The translations under genes and the position numbers were made by a program. The notes below the pieces were generated by a model, which was given only the letters and a program-made list of their open reading frames with translations, did not search any database and was not told where the DNA came from. Shown here one piece after another: positions 6,424 to 14,819 of a DNA stretch of 14,819 nt. Every line of letters starts with the position of its first letter. The stretch's first letter is position 1. Source of the stretch: Clostridia bacterium (GTDB lineage Bacteria; Bacillota_E; SLMV01; PUMD01); NCBI GenBank assembly GCA_003562655.1, contig PWUC01000178.1:1-14819 (forward strand), given 5' to 3'.

Positions 6424-7542
6424 ATGAGCTTGAGGGTTGTTGTGGCCATGAGCGGGGGAGTGGACAGCTCCCTCGCCTGTGCATTACTGCAGGAACGGGG
6501 TCACGAGGTGTCGGGCGTGACCATGCGCCCCTGGTCGGAGGACGCCCGGGCGTGGGATGCGGTGGTGTCCCGGGCCCGGGCCGCCGCCCGCCAGCTGGGG
6601 GTGCCTCACCGGGTGGTGGACCTCAGCGAACAGTTCCACCGCCGGGTTGTGCAGGGTTTTGTCCGGTCCTACCTCGAGGGCCGGACACCGAACCCGTGCG
6701 TCACCTGCAATCCGGCCCTGAAGTTCGGGGCCCTGTGGGAGGCGGTCCAGGACCTGCAGCCCGACCGACTGGCCACCGGGCACTACGTGCGGCTCAGCCG
6801 GGACCGAAAGTCCGGCCGCCATCTGCTGCACCGGGGCCGCGACCGGGCCAAGGACCAGAGCTACGTCCTGTGGCGGCTGAGCCAGGCGCAGCTGGGCCGG
6901 TCGCTTTTCCCCCTGGGGGATCTGACCAAGGAGCGGGTCCGGGCCCTGGCGCAGGCGAGAGGGATCGGGTCAGGCGAACGCCCGGAGAGCCAGGAGATCT
7001 GCTTTTTGTTCGGTGAGGACTACCGGGAGTTTCTGACCCGACAGGCGCCGGAGCGGATCACCCCGGGGCCGGTCGTGGACCGGAAGGGGCGCGTCCTGGG
7101 CCGCCACCGGGGTCTGCCCTTTTACACCGTCGGGCAGAGGCGCGGGCTGGGGATCTCGGCCCCTCACCCGCTGTATGTGCTGGAGCTCGACCGGGACAGA
7201 AACGCCCTGGTCGTCGGGCCCCGGGATGCCCTGAGGGTCGCCGGAGCCCATCTGGATGATGTCAATTTCATCGCGATTTGTCAGCCGACAGAGGCCGTTC
7301 AGGTCGAGGTCCAGGTCCGGTACAACGCAGCGGCCGTCCCCGCCGAGCTTCGACCCCGACCCGGCGGCCGGGCCGACCTCCGCTTCGCCGATCCCCAGCC
7401 GGCCGTGACCCCGGGACAGTCCGCCGTCTGCTACCGGGGAGACGTGCTGCTGGGCGGAGGGATCATCCAGCGGCCCCTGCGCATAGGGTCATGTTGCGGC
7501 GGTCATCCTATGGGGGGTGATCGAAATGGCCGCGAAGATTGA
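6424..7542 (+). CDS. mnmA: tRNA-specific 2-thiouridylase MnmA (TrmU)
   Basis: This 372-residue ATP-dependent enzyme makes 2-thiouridine at wobble U34 of tRNAs for Lys, Glu and Gln, using persulfide sulfur from the desulfurase. It has an adenylation PP-loop SGGVDSS at 10-16, the first catalytic cysteine C95 within PNPCVTCNPALKFG (C92 is an extra nearby cysteine), LATGHYVR at 117-123 and KDQSYVLW at 143-150. The second catalytic cysteine is C193 in PESQEICFLFGEDYREFL, and FYTVGQRRGLGI lies at 233-244. A beta-barrel domain runs from there to about residue 350. The residues after about 353 (SCCGG...NGRED) are an odd Cys/Gly-rich tail that overlaps the start of the next gene. The ATG is 4 bases from the iscU stop. 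Co-operonic iscS and mnmA fit a direct sulfur hand-off. Confidence 0.95.
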   Translation: MSLRVVVAMSGGVDSSLACALLQERGHEVSGVTMRPWSEDARAWDAVVSRARAAARQLGVPHRVVDLSEQFHRRVVQGFVRSYLEGRTPNPCVTCNPALKFGALWEAVQDLQPDRLATGHYVRLSRDRKSGRHLLHRGRDRAKDQSYVLWRLSQAQLGRSLFPLGDLTKERVRALAQARGIGSGERPESQEICFLFGEDYREFLTRQAPERITPGPVVDRKGRVLGRHRGLPFYTVGQRRGLGISAPHPLYVLELDRDRNALVVGPRDALRVAGAHLDDVNFIAICQPTEAVQVEVQVRYNAAAVPAELRPRPGGRADLRFADPQPAVTPGQSAVCYRGDVLLGGGIIQRPLRIGSCCGGHPMGGDRNGRED

Positions 7543-7717
7543 GCCGGTGCGAGAGTGCCCCAGGTGTGACAGCCGCATGATCGGCAGGATCGGCGTTGAG
7601 CGCTACTACTGCCATGACTGCTGCGTGGAGTTTGACGGTTGGCGATCGGGAGGCATCTATTCCATTGACGATGAGGGCAATCTGATTTCCCTGGGGAAGG
7701 ATGAGGAGCAATACTGA
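7526..7717 (+). CDS. Small zinc-ribbon protein of unknown function
   Basis: Start chosen: ATG at 7526 (63 residues), with GGGG about 9 bases upstream; an in-frame GTG at 7517 is possible. It overlaps the 3' end of mnmA by 17 bases, so the two are likely translationally coupled. Four cysteines form a classic rubredoxin-like zinc knuckle pair: C11-x2-C14 (CPRC) and C29-x2-C32 (CHDC, followed by C33), separated by a basic/aromatic loop. A C-terminal strand reads GGIYSIDDEGNLISL. I do not recognise a named family. The position suggests a link to tRNA thiolation or Fe-S biogenesis, but metal binding is all that the sequence supports. Confidence 0.75.
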   Translation: MAAKIEPVRECPRCDSRMIGRIGVERYYCHDCCVEFDGWRSGGIYSIDDEGNLISLGKDEEQY

Positions 7718-7743
7718 TAACGGACGGAGGGCGAGGATCAGAT

Positions 7744-7908
7744 ATGCGACGTTTTATGCAGGGTATGGTCGCGGGCGGCGTACTGGGCGCCCTGGGCGTC
7801 TATCTTCTGACCCCGGAACAGGGCACGACGATGCAGCGCGCGGGTGAGAAGATGGAGGACATGGCCCGGCGGGTCCAGAGAAAAGGTACCGAGATGATGG
7901 GGGTCTGA
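7744..7908 (+). CDS. Small YtxH-like membrane-anchored protein
   Basis: This ORF of 54 residues was found by reading the frame directly. MRRFMQGMVAGGVLGALGVYLLTPEQG contains a single Gly-rich transmembrane or membrane-dipping helix (about 7-22). LLTPEQG matches the 'L.AP..G' turn of YtxH-domain proteins. A charged amphipathic helix follows at 28-50 (MQRAGEKMEDMARRVQRKG). Typical YtxH proteins are about twice this length, so this is a minimal form. GGAGGG and GAGGA lie within 20 bases upstream. It starts 26 bases after the zinc-ribbon gene and precedes the terminator-like hairpin at 7938, so it is probably the last gene of the isc-mnmA transcript. Function unknown; in other genomes such genes also precede AI-2E genes. 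Confidence 0.7.
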   Translation: MRRFMQGMVAGGVLGALGVYLLTPEQGTTMQRAGEKMEDMARRVQRKGTEMMGV

Positions 7909-7937
7909 CCGATCGGAGAAGCGGGCGATGGGAGGGC

Positions 7938-7975
7938 AAAAAGGGTGAGTCCCGCCGCGAGGCGGGCCCTTTTTT
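7938..7975 (+). terminator. Intrinsic terminator-like hairpin overlapping the AI-2E start codon
   Basis: The outer stem is AAAAAGGG (7938-7945) with CCCTTTTT (7967-7974). The inner stem is CCCGCC (7951-7956) with GGCGGG (7961-7966), closed by a GCGA tetraloop. Five bases, TGAGT (7946-7950), bulge on the 5' side only. A run of six T (7970-7975) ends it. Form and strength are those of a Rho-independent terminator for the operon upstream. The AI-2E GTG (7945-7947) lies at the base of the bulge, so the hairpin is also inside that gene's first ten codons. Confidence 0.7.
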
Positions 7976-8982
7976 ATGTTGCGGGTGCCGCAGCATCTGT
8001 CCTGGTCCTGTGGTACCTTCGCGCCGCCCTTCTGCCCGTGCTCCTGGGGCTGTTTCTGGCCTATCTTCTGGCGCCTCCGGTGCGGCTTCTGGAGTCCCGG
8101 GGCCTGAGCCCGCTGCTGTCAATATCCGTCGTGTACCTGCTGCTGGGTGGGGCCCTTCTGGGCGCCATCGTCTACGTCCTTCCCCGGGCGTTGGACCAGC
8201 TGGAGAACCTGGTCAGGGGCCTGCCCGAGTACATCGCCATGGTCACGGCGTATGTTCACCGCGCCCAGGAGGGCATGTACAGGGTGCAGCTTCCCCGGAG
8301 CATGCAGGAGGCCCTGTTGAGCGTCATCGCGAGGACCGAGATGGCCATCGAGGACGTCATGGAGAACTTTGTCAATGCCCTGTTCGGGCTCCTATCGCAC
8401 AGCTTCAGCCTGGTGGCTGCACCGGTGCTCGCCTTCTACTTCCTGCAGGACCGGCACAGCCTGATGAACCGGTTCATCGGGCTCATCCCGCTGCGCTGGC
8501 GCCGCCCGGCGGAGCAGCTGCTGGCGGAGATGGACGGCGTGCTGATGGGGTTCATCCGCAGCCGGATACTGGTGGCGATGTTTGTGGGGGTATCCGCCGC
8601 CCTGTTTTTCATCGTCATGGACCTCCCGTACTCGTTCCTGGTGGGTTCCGTCGCCGGGGTGGCGGACCTGATTCCCTATTTTGGCCCCATCCTGGGGGCG
8701 GTCCCGGCCCTGCTGGTGGCCGCCACCCACTCGCCCCCGATGGTGGTCAAGGTCCTCATCGCCCTGGTCGTAATACAGCAGGTCGAGAGCATCATCATCT
8801 CTCCTCTCATCATGGGCGACGGCGTCAGCCTGCACCCGGTGTGGGTGGTCATCGCCCTCTTTTCCGGCGCCCGGCTGGGAGGACTCGTGGGGATGCTGGT
8901 CGCGGTCCCCGTCTTCGCCTCCCTGCGGGTCCTGGGGACCTTCGCCTGGCGCAGCTGGAAAGATCCCCCCGCTGTGATATAA
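7945..8982 (+). CDS. AI-2E family transporter-like membrane protein
   Basis: This 345-residue protein starts at GTG 7945, with GGGAGGG (7930-7936) about 8 bases ahead; the first residues SPAARRALFYVAGAAASVLVLWYLR are a normal family N-terminus. Hydrophobic segments are at about 9-44, 57-79, 150-167, 207-226, 230-262, 266-289 and 298-330, with an amphipathic region at 82-140. The family signature is clear: ADLIPYFGPILGAVPA at 240-255 and a late ISPLIMGDGVSLHPVWVV stretch at 285-302. The family (PF01594, formerly UPF0118) includes YtqA/TqsA and Na+/H+ antiporter members, so the substrate cannot be stated. The start lies inside a terminator-like hairpin, and the stop codon is part of the -10 box of the next promoter. 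Confidence 0.9.
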   Translation: MSPAARRALFYVAGAAASVLVLWYLRAALLPVLLGLFLAYLLAPPVRLLESRGLSPLLSISVVYLLLGGALLGAIVYVLPRALDQLENLVRGLPEYIAMVTAYVHRAQEGMYRVQLPRSMQEALLSVIARTEMAIEDVMENFVNALFGLLSHSFSLVAAPVLAFYFLQDRHSLMNRFIGLIPLRWRRPAEQLLAEMDGVLMGFIRSRILVAMFVGVSAALFFIVMDLPYSFLVGSVAGVADLIPYFGPILGAVPALLVAATHSPPMVVKVLIALVVIQQVESIIISPLIMGDGVSLHPVWVVIALFSGARLGGLVGMLVAVPVFASLRVLGTFAWRSWKDPPAVI

Positions 8983-8983
8983 T
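8955..8983 (+). promoter_or_regulatory. Extended -10 promoter for the alaS T-box transcript
   Basis: TGATATAAT contains a perfect TATAAT (8978-8983) preceded by the TGn extension at 8975-8977. The best -35 at 17-base spacing is CTGGAA (8955-8960), a weak match, as is common for extended -10 promoters. The box includes the AI-2E stop codon TAA (8980-8982). Transcription should begin near 8990, just ahead of T-box stem I. Confidence 0.7.
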
Positions 8984-8989
8984 CGAGAC

Positions 8990-9210
8990 ACCATAAACCT
9001 GTGAGGAACACGAAGTCCCCGTCGAAGCCGTCTCCAGAGAGGAACCGGTTGCTGTGAGGTTCCGGCGGCCCGGGGATGTGCCAGTTCCGAGGCCGGGGGA
9101 CAGGACTCCGGCGGTTGGACCCGTTAGCGTCCCCATTGAGGCCGGCTCCGCCGGCGAACAGGGTGGTACCGCGAAGACAACTCGCCCCTGAGGGGGCGGG
9201 TTTTGTCATT
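8990..9210 (+). promoter_or_regulatory. T-box riboswitch (alanine specifier) controlling alaS
   Basis: Stem I: GGAAC (9005-9009) pairs with GTTCC (9084-9088), and GTCCCCG (9015-9021) with CGGGGAT (9071-9077). Between them the specifier loop reads ACGAA on the 5' side and GTGCCA on the 3' side, placing codon GCC (Ala) at 9080-9082 followed by the usual purine. The apical part, with CAGAGAGG (AG bulge) and the GGAACC/GGTTCC hairpin (9041-9046, 9058-9063), is the tRNA-elbow-binding module. The T-box AGGGTGGTACCGCG is at 9160-9173; its TGGT (9164-9167) would pair with an ACCA 3' end, fitting the A73 discriminator of tRNA-Ala. Antiterminator: GGG (9161-9163) and GCG (9171-9173) pair with CCC (9186-9188) and CGC (9183-9185), using up the 5' arm of the terminator. 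Uncharged tRNA-Ala thus allows read-through into alaS. Confidence 0.95.
9181..9210 (+). terminator. T-box leader terminator of alaS
   Basis: CTCGCCCC (9181-9188) pairs with GGGGCGGG (9193-9200) around a TGAG loop, followed by TTTTGTCATTTT. It forms when charged tRNA-Ala leaves the antiterminator unstable. Its 5' arm is shared with the antiterminator. Confidence 0.9.
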
Positions 9211-9215
9211 TTCAG

Positions 9216-9221
9216 AGGAGG
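9216..9221 (+). promoter_or_regulatory. Shine-Dalgarno that decides the alaS start
   Basis: AGGAGG lies 2 bases before an ATG at 9224 and 8 bases before the in-frame ATG at 9230. Spacing and the family N-terminus (MKASEIRREF) favour 9230. Confidence 0.75.
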
Positions 9222-9229
9222 CGATGCAG

Positions 9230-11897
<2,668 letters not shown>

Positions 11898-11914
<17 letters not shown>

Positions 11915-12164
11915 AGAGAAGACCCGGATATTCATCTCCGAGGAGGAGGCGCAGAGGGAACGGGCCCGCCGCATCCTGGCCAGCGTATACACCGCCCTGG
12001 TGGAGCGGGGCTACGATGCGGTGGAGCAGCTGGTGGGGTACCTGCTCTCCGGCGACCCCACCTACATCACCGAGAGCGGGGGGGCCCGGCAGGAGGTCCA
12101 GCGGGTGGAGAGAAACGAACTCCTGCAGGAGCTGGTCGGCTTCTACGTCAGGGACAGGGAGTGA
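11898..12164 (+). CDS. ireB: IreB family regulatory protein (DUF965)
   Basis: This 88-residue cytosolic protein starts at ATG 11898, inside the end of alaS (17-base overlap), with GAGG just ahead. The family core is clear: RILASVYTALVERGYDAVEQLVGYLLSGDPTYIT (about 25-58), then ARQEVQRVERNELLQELVGFYV (63-84). In Enterococcus faecalis IreB is a small phosphoprotein, a substrate of the Ser/Thr kinase IreK, and lowers cephalosporin resistance. The N-terminus here (MRPHDEEKTRIF) differs from the enterococcal one; T9 is the only N-terminal threonine that could serve as the phosphosite. The alaS-ireB pair is a widespread Bacillota arrangement, usually followed by ruvX, which is absent here. Confidence 0.88.
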
Positions 12165-12761
12165 TCGCCCAGAGCGACCGATGGACCGGGCGTCATTGCG
12201 GCAGGGAGGGGCGCGGGGCTGATCGGCCCGACCCGGGGGTAGTCGAAGGGTAGCAGCGCGCCCGTGCACCCGTGAGACGCGGATGAACGCGAGGTCGAGA
12301 GCGCTACCGACGCCTCGCCCGGGCTGCCGCCGGTGTGAGCCCAGGTGATCGCTTTCGAGCACGTGATCCCGTCCCTCTGCGATGACTTCGGCCCTCGAGC
12401 ATCCCCCCGTACCATTGTTCATCAGTGAGGACGCACAGATCTGAGCACTTCCGCGTCACAGCCGATCATCTTCTCGCTCTGATGCGTCAGAGACCTTCCG
12501 TAGTCAGGCGCTGCCTTTCGTGTCGCAGGGCACCGCCCTGCCTGCGGCCCCATCACGGCTGCGGCCGGCAGCGCTGCTCCTGACACACCCTCGCCCGGTT
12601 GCCGGTCTACCTGCAGGGAGAGGAGACGGTTCCCCGGCGAGTTTTCACCCATCGCAGGGCCGGGCGCCTTGCAGGAATTCCGGCACCCTCTGGCAAACAA
12701 TGATAACCGGTTGCCGCGGCAATCTGCAGGCATTGCCCGCGATAGAGGGAGGTCGGCCACT
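12165..12761. other. Gene-free, hairpin-rich region between ireB and tldD
   Basis: About 600 bases with no convincing coding frame on either strand; the open frames present are low-complexity Arg/Pro/Ala/Ser shadows without a proper start signal. Perfect hairpins are frequent: GCAGGGC-ACC-GCCCTGC (12525-12541), CTCTGA-TGCG-TCAGAG (12477-12492), and a long-range pair GGTAGC (12249-12254) with GCTACC (12303-12308), flanked further out by two CCCGGG copies. CTGCGGCC occurs twice, 9 bases apart (12542-12549, 12559-12566). No T-run marks a terminator. It may be a structured RNA on either strand, a decayed element, or the remains of ruvX; I cannot name it. The final 20 bases hold the tldD ribosome binding site GAGGGAGG (12745-12752). 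Confidence 0.45.
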
Positions 12762-14138
12762 GTGAAAGACATCATGCAGCGAGCCCTGGAGAAGGCGGAC
12801 GTGGACTACTGCGAGATCCGGCTGGAGGAGAGCGACCTGTTGAACGTATCCTTCGGGGGCCGGGGTCTGGAGGACGTCAGACAGACGATCCAGCACGGCG
12901 GCAATGTACGTGCGCTGCACCGGGGTGGATGGGGATTTTCCAGTTTCTTTGATTTCGACGACATCGAGGACGCCGTCGGGCGGGCGTGCAGTCAGGCCCG
13001 GCTGGCTGCGGGCCGGGAGGACCGCGAGAGCTGCCTGGCCGCGGTTCCGACGGCCGAGGACGTTTTCAGCCCCGATGTGACCCTGGATCCGGCGGCGGTT
13101 TCCCTGGCCGAGAAGATCCGCATTCTGACCCGGTACAGCGATCTCATGCTGGACGCCGACGAGCGCATCACCGCGGCCAACATAATCTACAGGGAGCAGA
13201 AGGGCACCCTTCGCTTCGCCAACACCGACGGCACCTGCATCGAGCAGGACAGGGTCGACGTGGGTTCCAACCTCGCGGCGGTGGCGAGGCGGAGGGACGT
13301 CACGGTCACCAGCCGCACCGGTTTCGGCTCCTCCCGGGGCCTGGACTGCATGCTGGGGATCGAGGGGGAGCTGGAGGAGGCGGCCGGTCTGGCCGTCGAC
13401 CTTCTGGATGCGCCCCAGGTGGTCGCGGGGACCTATCCTGTGATCTGCGATCCCTCCCTGGCCGGTCTGTTCGTACACGAGGCATTCGGTCATCTCAGCG
13501 AGGGAGACAACGTCTACAAGAGCCCCGACCTGGCCCGGACCATGTTTCTCGGGCGCCGTCTGGGCCGCGACATCCTTTCCATCTACGACACCGGTGAGTA
13601 CTACGAGAACCGGGGGGCCCTCAGATACGACGACGAGGGGGTCAGAACCGGGCGAACCTATCTCATCCAGGAGGGGATCCTGGTGGGGAGACTGCACTCA
13701 CGGGAGACGGCCGGCAGGATGGGCGAGCAGCCCACGGGCAACGCCCGCGCCATCGACTACACCTTCCCGCCCATATGTCGGATGCGCAGCACCTGCATCG
13801 CCCCCGGCGAAAGCAGCTTCTCGGACATGATCTCCGACATCGAGCTGGGGGTATATGCCGTGGGTTCAGGAGGGGGACAGACCAACGGTGAGATGTTCAC
13901 GTTCAACGCCGGATACGGCTACATGATCCGCAACGGAAAGCTGGCGGAGCTGGTCAGGGACGTCAAACTGATGGGCAACGTGTTCACGACCCTCGCCAAC
14001 ATAGACATGGTCGGAGATGATCCCAGGGGGCGCAACGGTGCCGGCGGCTGCGGCAAGGGCGGTCAGTCGCCCCTGCCCACCAGCGGGATCTGTCCGCATA
14101 TCAGGATTCAGGATGTGATCGTGGGAGGTGCCAGGTGA
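12762..14138 (+). CDS. tldD: TldD-type metalloprotease subunit
   Basis: This 458-residue protein starts at GTG 12762 (KDIMQRALEKADVDYCEIRLEE), with GAGGGAGG 9 bases ahead; the frame extends 31 codons upstream, but those are unlike the family. The N-terminal domain has 'YCEIRLEES....SFGGRGLE' (16-36) and 'GWGFSSFFDFDD' (57-67), as in TldD. The zinc motif HExxxH is present as H239-EAFG-H244 in LFVHEAFGHLSEGDN, and the probable third ligand is C430 in GGCGKGGQSPLPTSG. The C-terminus IRIQDVIVGG is standard. TldD pairs with TldE (PmbA) into a cytosolic heterodimeric protease that trims unfolded peptides; in enterobacteria it matures microcin B17 and degrades CcdA. The partner gene starts on the stop codon. 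Confidence 0.94.
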   Translation: MKDIMQRALEKADVDYCEIRLEESDLLNVSFGGRGLEDVRQTIQHGGNVRALHRGGWGFSSFFDFDDIEDAVGRACSQARLAAGREDRESCLAAVPTAEDVFSPDVTLDPAAVSLAEKIRILTRYSDLMLDADERITAANIIYREQKGTLRFANTDGTCIEQDRVDVGSNLAAVARRRDVTVTSRTGFGSSRGLDCMLGIEGELEEAAGLAVDLLDAPQVVAGTYPVICDPSLAGLFVHEAFGHLSEGDNVYKSPDLARTMFLGRRLGRDILSIYDTGEYYENRGALRYDDEGVRTGRTYLIQEGILVGRLHSRETAGRMGEQPTGNARAIDYTFPPICRMRSTCIAPGESSFSDMISDIELGVYAVGSGGGQTNGEMFTFNAGYGYMIRNGKLAELVRDVKLMGNVFTTLANIDMVGDDPRGRNGAGGCGKGGQSPLPTSGICPHIRIQDVIVGGAR

Positions 14139-14819
14139 TGTCTGAGGTGCTCAGGGGGCTTCCGGGCGACATCCAGGGTGAGGTGCACACGGCAGAGCGG
14201 CGTTCCGGGCGCGTGGCCTTCGCCAACAGTGAGCTAGAGGGCATAAGCGATTCGTCCCATCGGGAGACGACGCTGCGGGTCATCGGCGACGGTAGGATCA
14301 GCGCCGCGGTCAGCAGCCGGCCGGGCGGTGAGGGTGACCTGCTGGACAGGGCCCTGGCGGGGCTGCCCTACGGGAGCGAGGTCGACTTCGAGTTCCCCGG
14401 GCGGGCCGAGGTTCCCGGGATGCAGCTGACCGACAGGGGGGTGGGGGAGGTCTGTACGGACAGGATGATGGAGATCGCCGAGGATCTGAAGACCTCCCTG
14501 CTGGAGTATAACCCGCGGATCGGCGTGACCTCCGGCGTTCTGAGACAGGACCAGGAGGTGAACCTGGTCAACAGCAGCGGTTTTGAGGGCAGCTACCGAA
14601 AGACGTTGTGGCGCATAGATCTGGGAGGACGCCTCATCGATGGGGAGGACATGCTGCGGCTGGGCGAGTCGCGCAGTTCGTCCTCGGTCATCGATGAATA
14701 CGAGGATCTCAAGGAGGAGGTAATCGGGCTATTCGACTGGGCCCGGGAGCTGGTGCCCATGGAGTCGGGTACCTACCCGGTGGTCTTCGCGCCGGCCCAG
14801 GTAGGTTTCCTTCTGCGCC
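14138..14819 (+). CDS. pmbA: TldE/PmbA family protease subunit (partial, cut by window end)
   Basis: An open frame of 227 codons starts at ATG 14138, overlapping the tldD stop by one base (TGATG), with GGGAGG about 9 bases ahead; it has no stop before the right edge. The sequence fits the TldE/PmbA N-terminal half: VHTAERRSGRVAFANSELEGISDSSHRETTLRVIGDGRISAAVSS (about 16-60), then RVxD-like helices and EVNLVNSSGFEGSYRKTLW (143-161), and ESGTYPVVFAPAQVGFLLR at the end, which corresponds to the strand before the metal-site region. TldE forms the inactive or regulatory half of the TldD/E complex. Whether it carries an HExxxH cannot be seen, since the window ends just at that place. Confidence 0.85.
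   Translation, partial: MSEVLRGLPGDIQGEVHTAERRSGRVAFANSELEGISDSSHRETTLRVIGDGRISAAVSSRPGGEGDLLDRALAGLPYGSEVDFEFPGRAEVPGMQLTDRGVGEVCTDRMMEIAEDLKTSLLEYNPRIGVTSGVLRQDQEVNLVNSSGFEGSYRKTLWRIDLGGRLIDGEDMLRLGESRSSSSVIDEYEDLKEEVIGLFDWARELVPMESGTYPVVFAPAQVGFLLR

Noticed and set aside
4575..6449. 624-codon open frame on the minus strand opposite iscR-iscS-iscU
   Set aside because: It is antisense to three clearly recognised genes, is rich in His, Ala, Gly, Pro and Val as expected for the shadow of GC-rich codons, and shows no domain.
12245..12257. GAAGGGTAGCAGC resembles the GGAAGG.AGCAGC of SRP RNA helix 8
   Set aside because: The matching GGTCAGG strand of helix 8 is missing upstream, and the flanks do not fold into the SRP RNA hairpin, so I do not call an SRP RNA.
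12645..13697. 350-codon minus-strand frame opposite tldD
   Set aside because: Shadow frame: tldD on the plus strand has intact family motifs throughout.

Overview
The window reads as a chromosomal segment of a GC-rich member of the Bacillota (Firmicutes), probably a clostridial or related anaerobe. The signs are a T-box riboswitch in front of alaS, an IreB-family gene directly behind alaS, an Rrf2 regulator leading an iscS-iscU-mnmA cluster, strong GGAGG ribosome binding sites, and frequent GTG and TTG starts. No phage, IS or CRISPR structure is evident. The left 3-4 kb is visibly less GC-rich than the rest.

Layout. (1) 1-4128 is read on the minus strand: a TrkA-N/RCK potassium channel protein, then a large secreted/membrane DUF2207 protein, then a small Yip1-type membrane protein, with gaps of about 150 and 280 bases. 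Beyond them, 195-284 holds a 29-codon hydrophobic ORF that may be a holin-like remnant; 1-194 holds nothing I recognise. (2) 4302-7908 is a plus-strand sulfur-trafficking operon: promoter and palindromic operator, Rrf2/IscR-like regulator, cysteine desulfurase, IscU-type scaffold, tRNA 2-thiouridylase MnmA, a 63-aa zinc-ribbon protein and a 54-aa YtxH-like protein. The logic is that IscS takes sulfur from cysteine, IscU builds Fe-S clusters, MnmA uses the sulfur for tRNA wobble U34, and the Rrf2 protein senses Fe-S or cysteine status and represses its own promoter. (3) 7938-7975 is a strong intrinsic-terminator-like hairpin that overlaps the start codon of an AI-2E family membrane protein (7945-8982). 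(4) A promoter whose -10 overlaps the AI-2E stop codon drives an alanine T-box leader (about 8990-9210) with a GCC specifier and mutually exclusive antiterminator and terminator; alaS follows and overlaps ireB. (5) 12165-12761 is a gap of about 600 bases with no convincing gene, where many Bacillota carry ruvX; it is rich in perfect hairpins. (6) 12762 to the right edge is a tldD-tldE (pmbA) pair of TldD/TldE-type metalloprotease genes; the second is cut by the window end.

The parts most worth a second look are the unexplained structured gap before tldD, the terminator hairpin embedded in the AI-2E start, the operator of the isc-mnmA operon, and the two tiny uncharacterised genes riding in that operon. 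I see nothing that I can defend as a wholly new multi-gene system. Coordinates and motifs were read by eye; no search or folding program was run.
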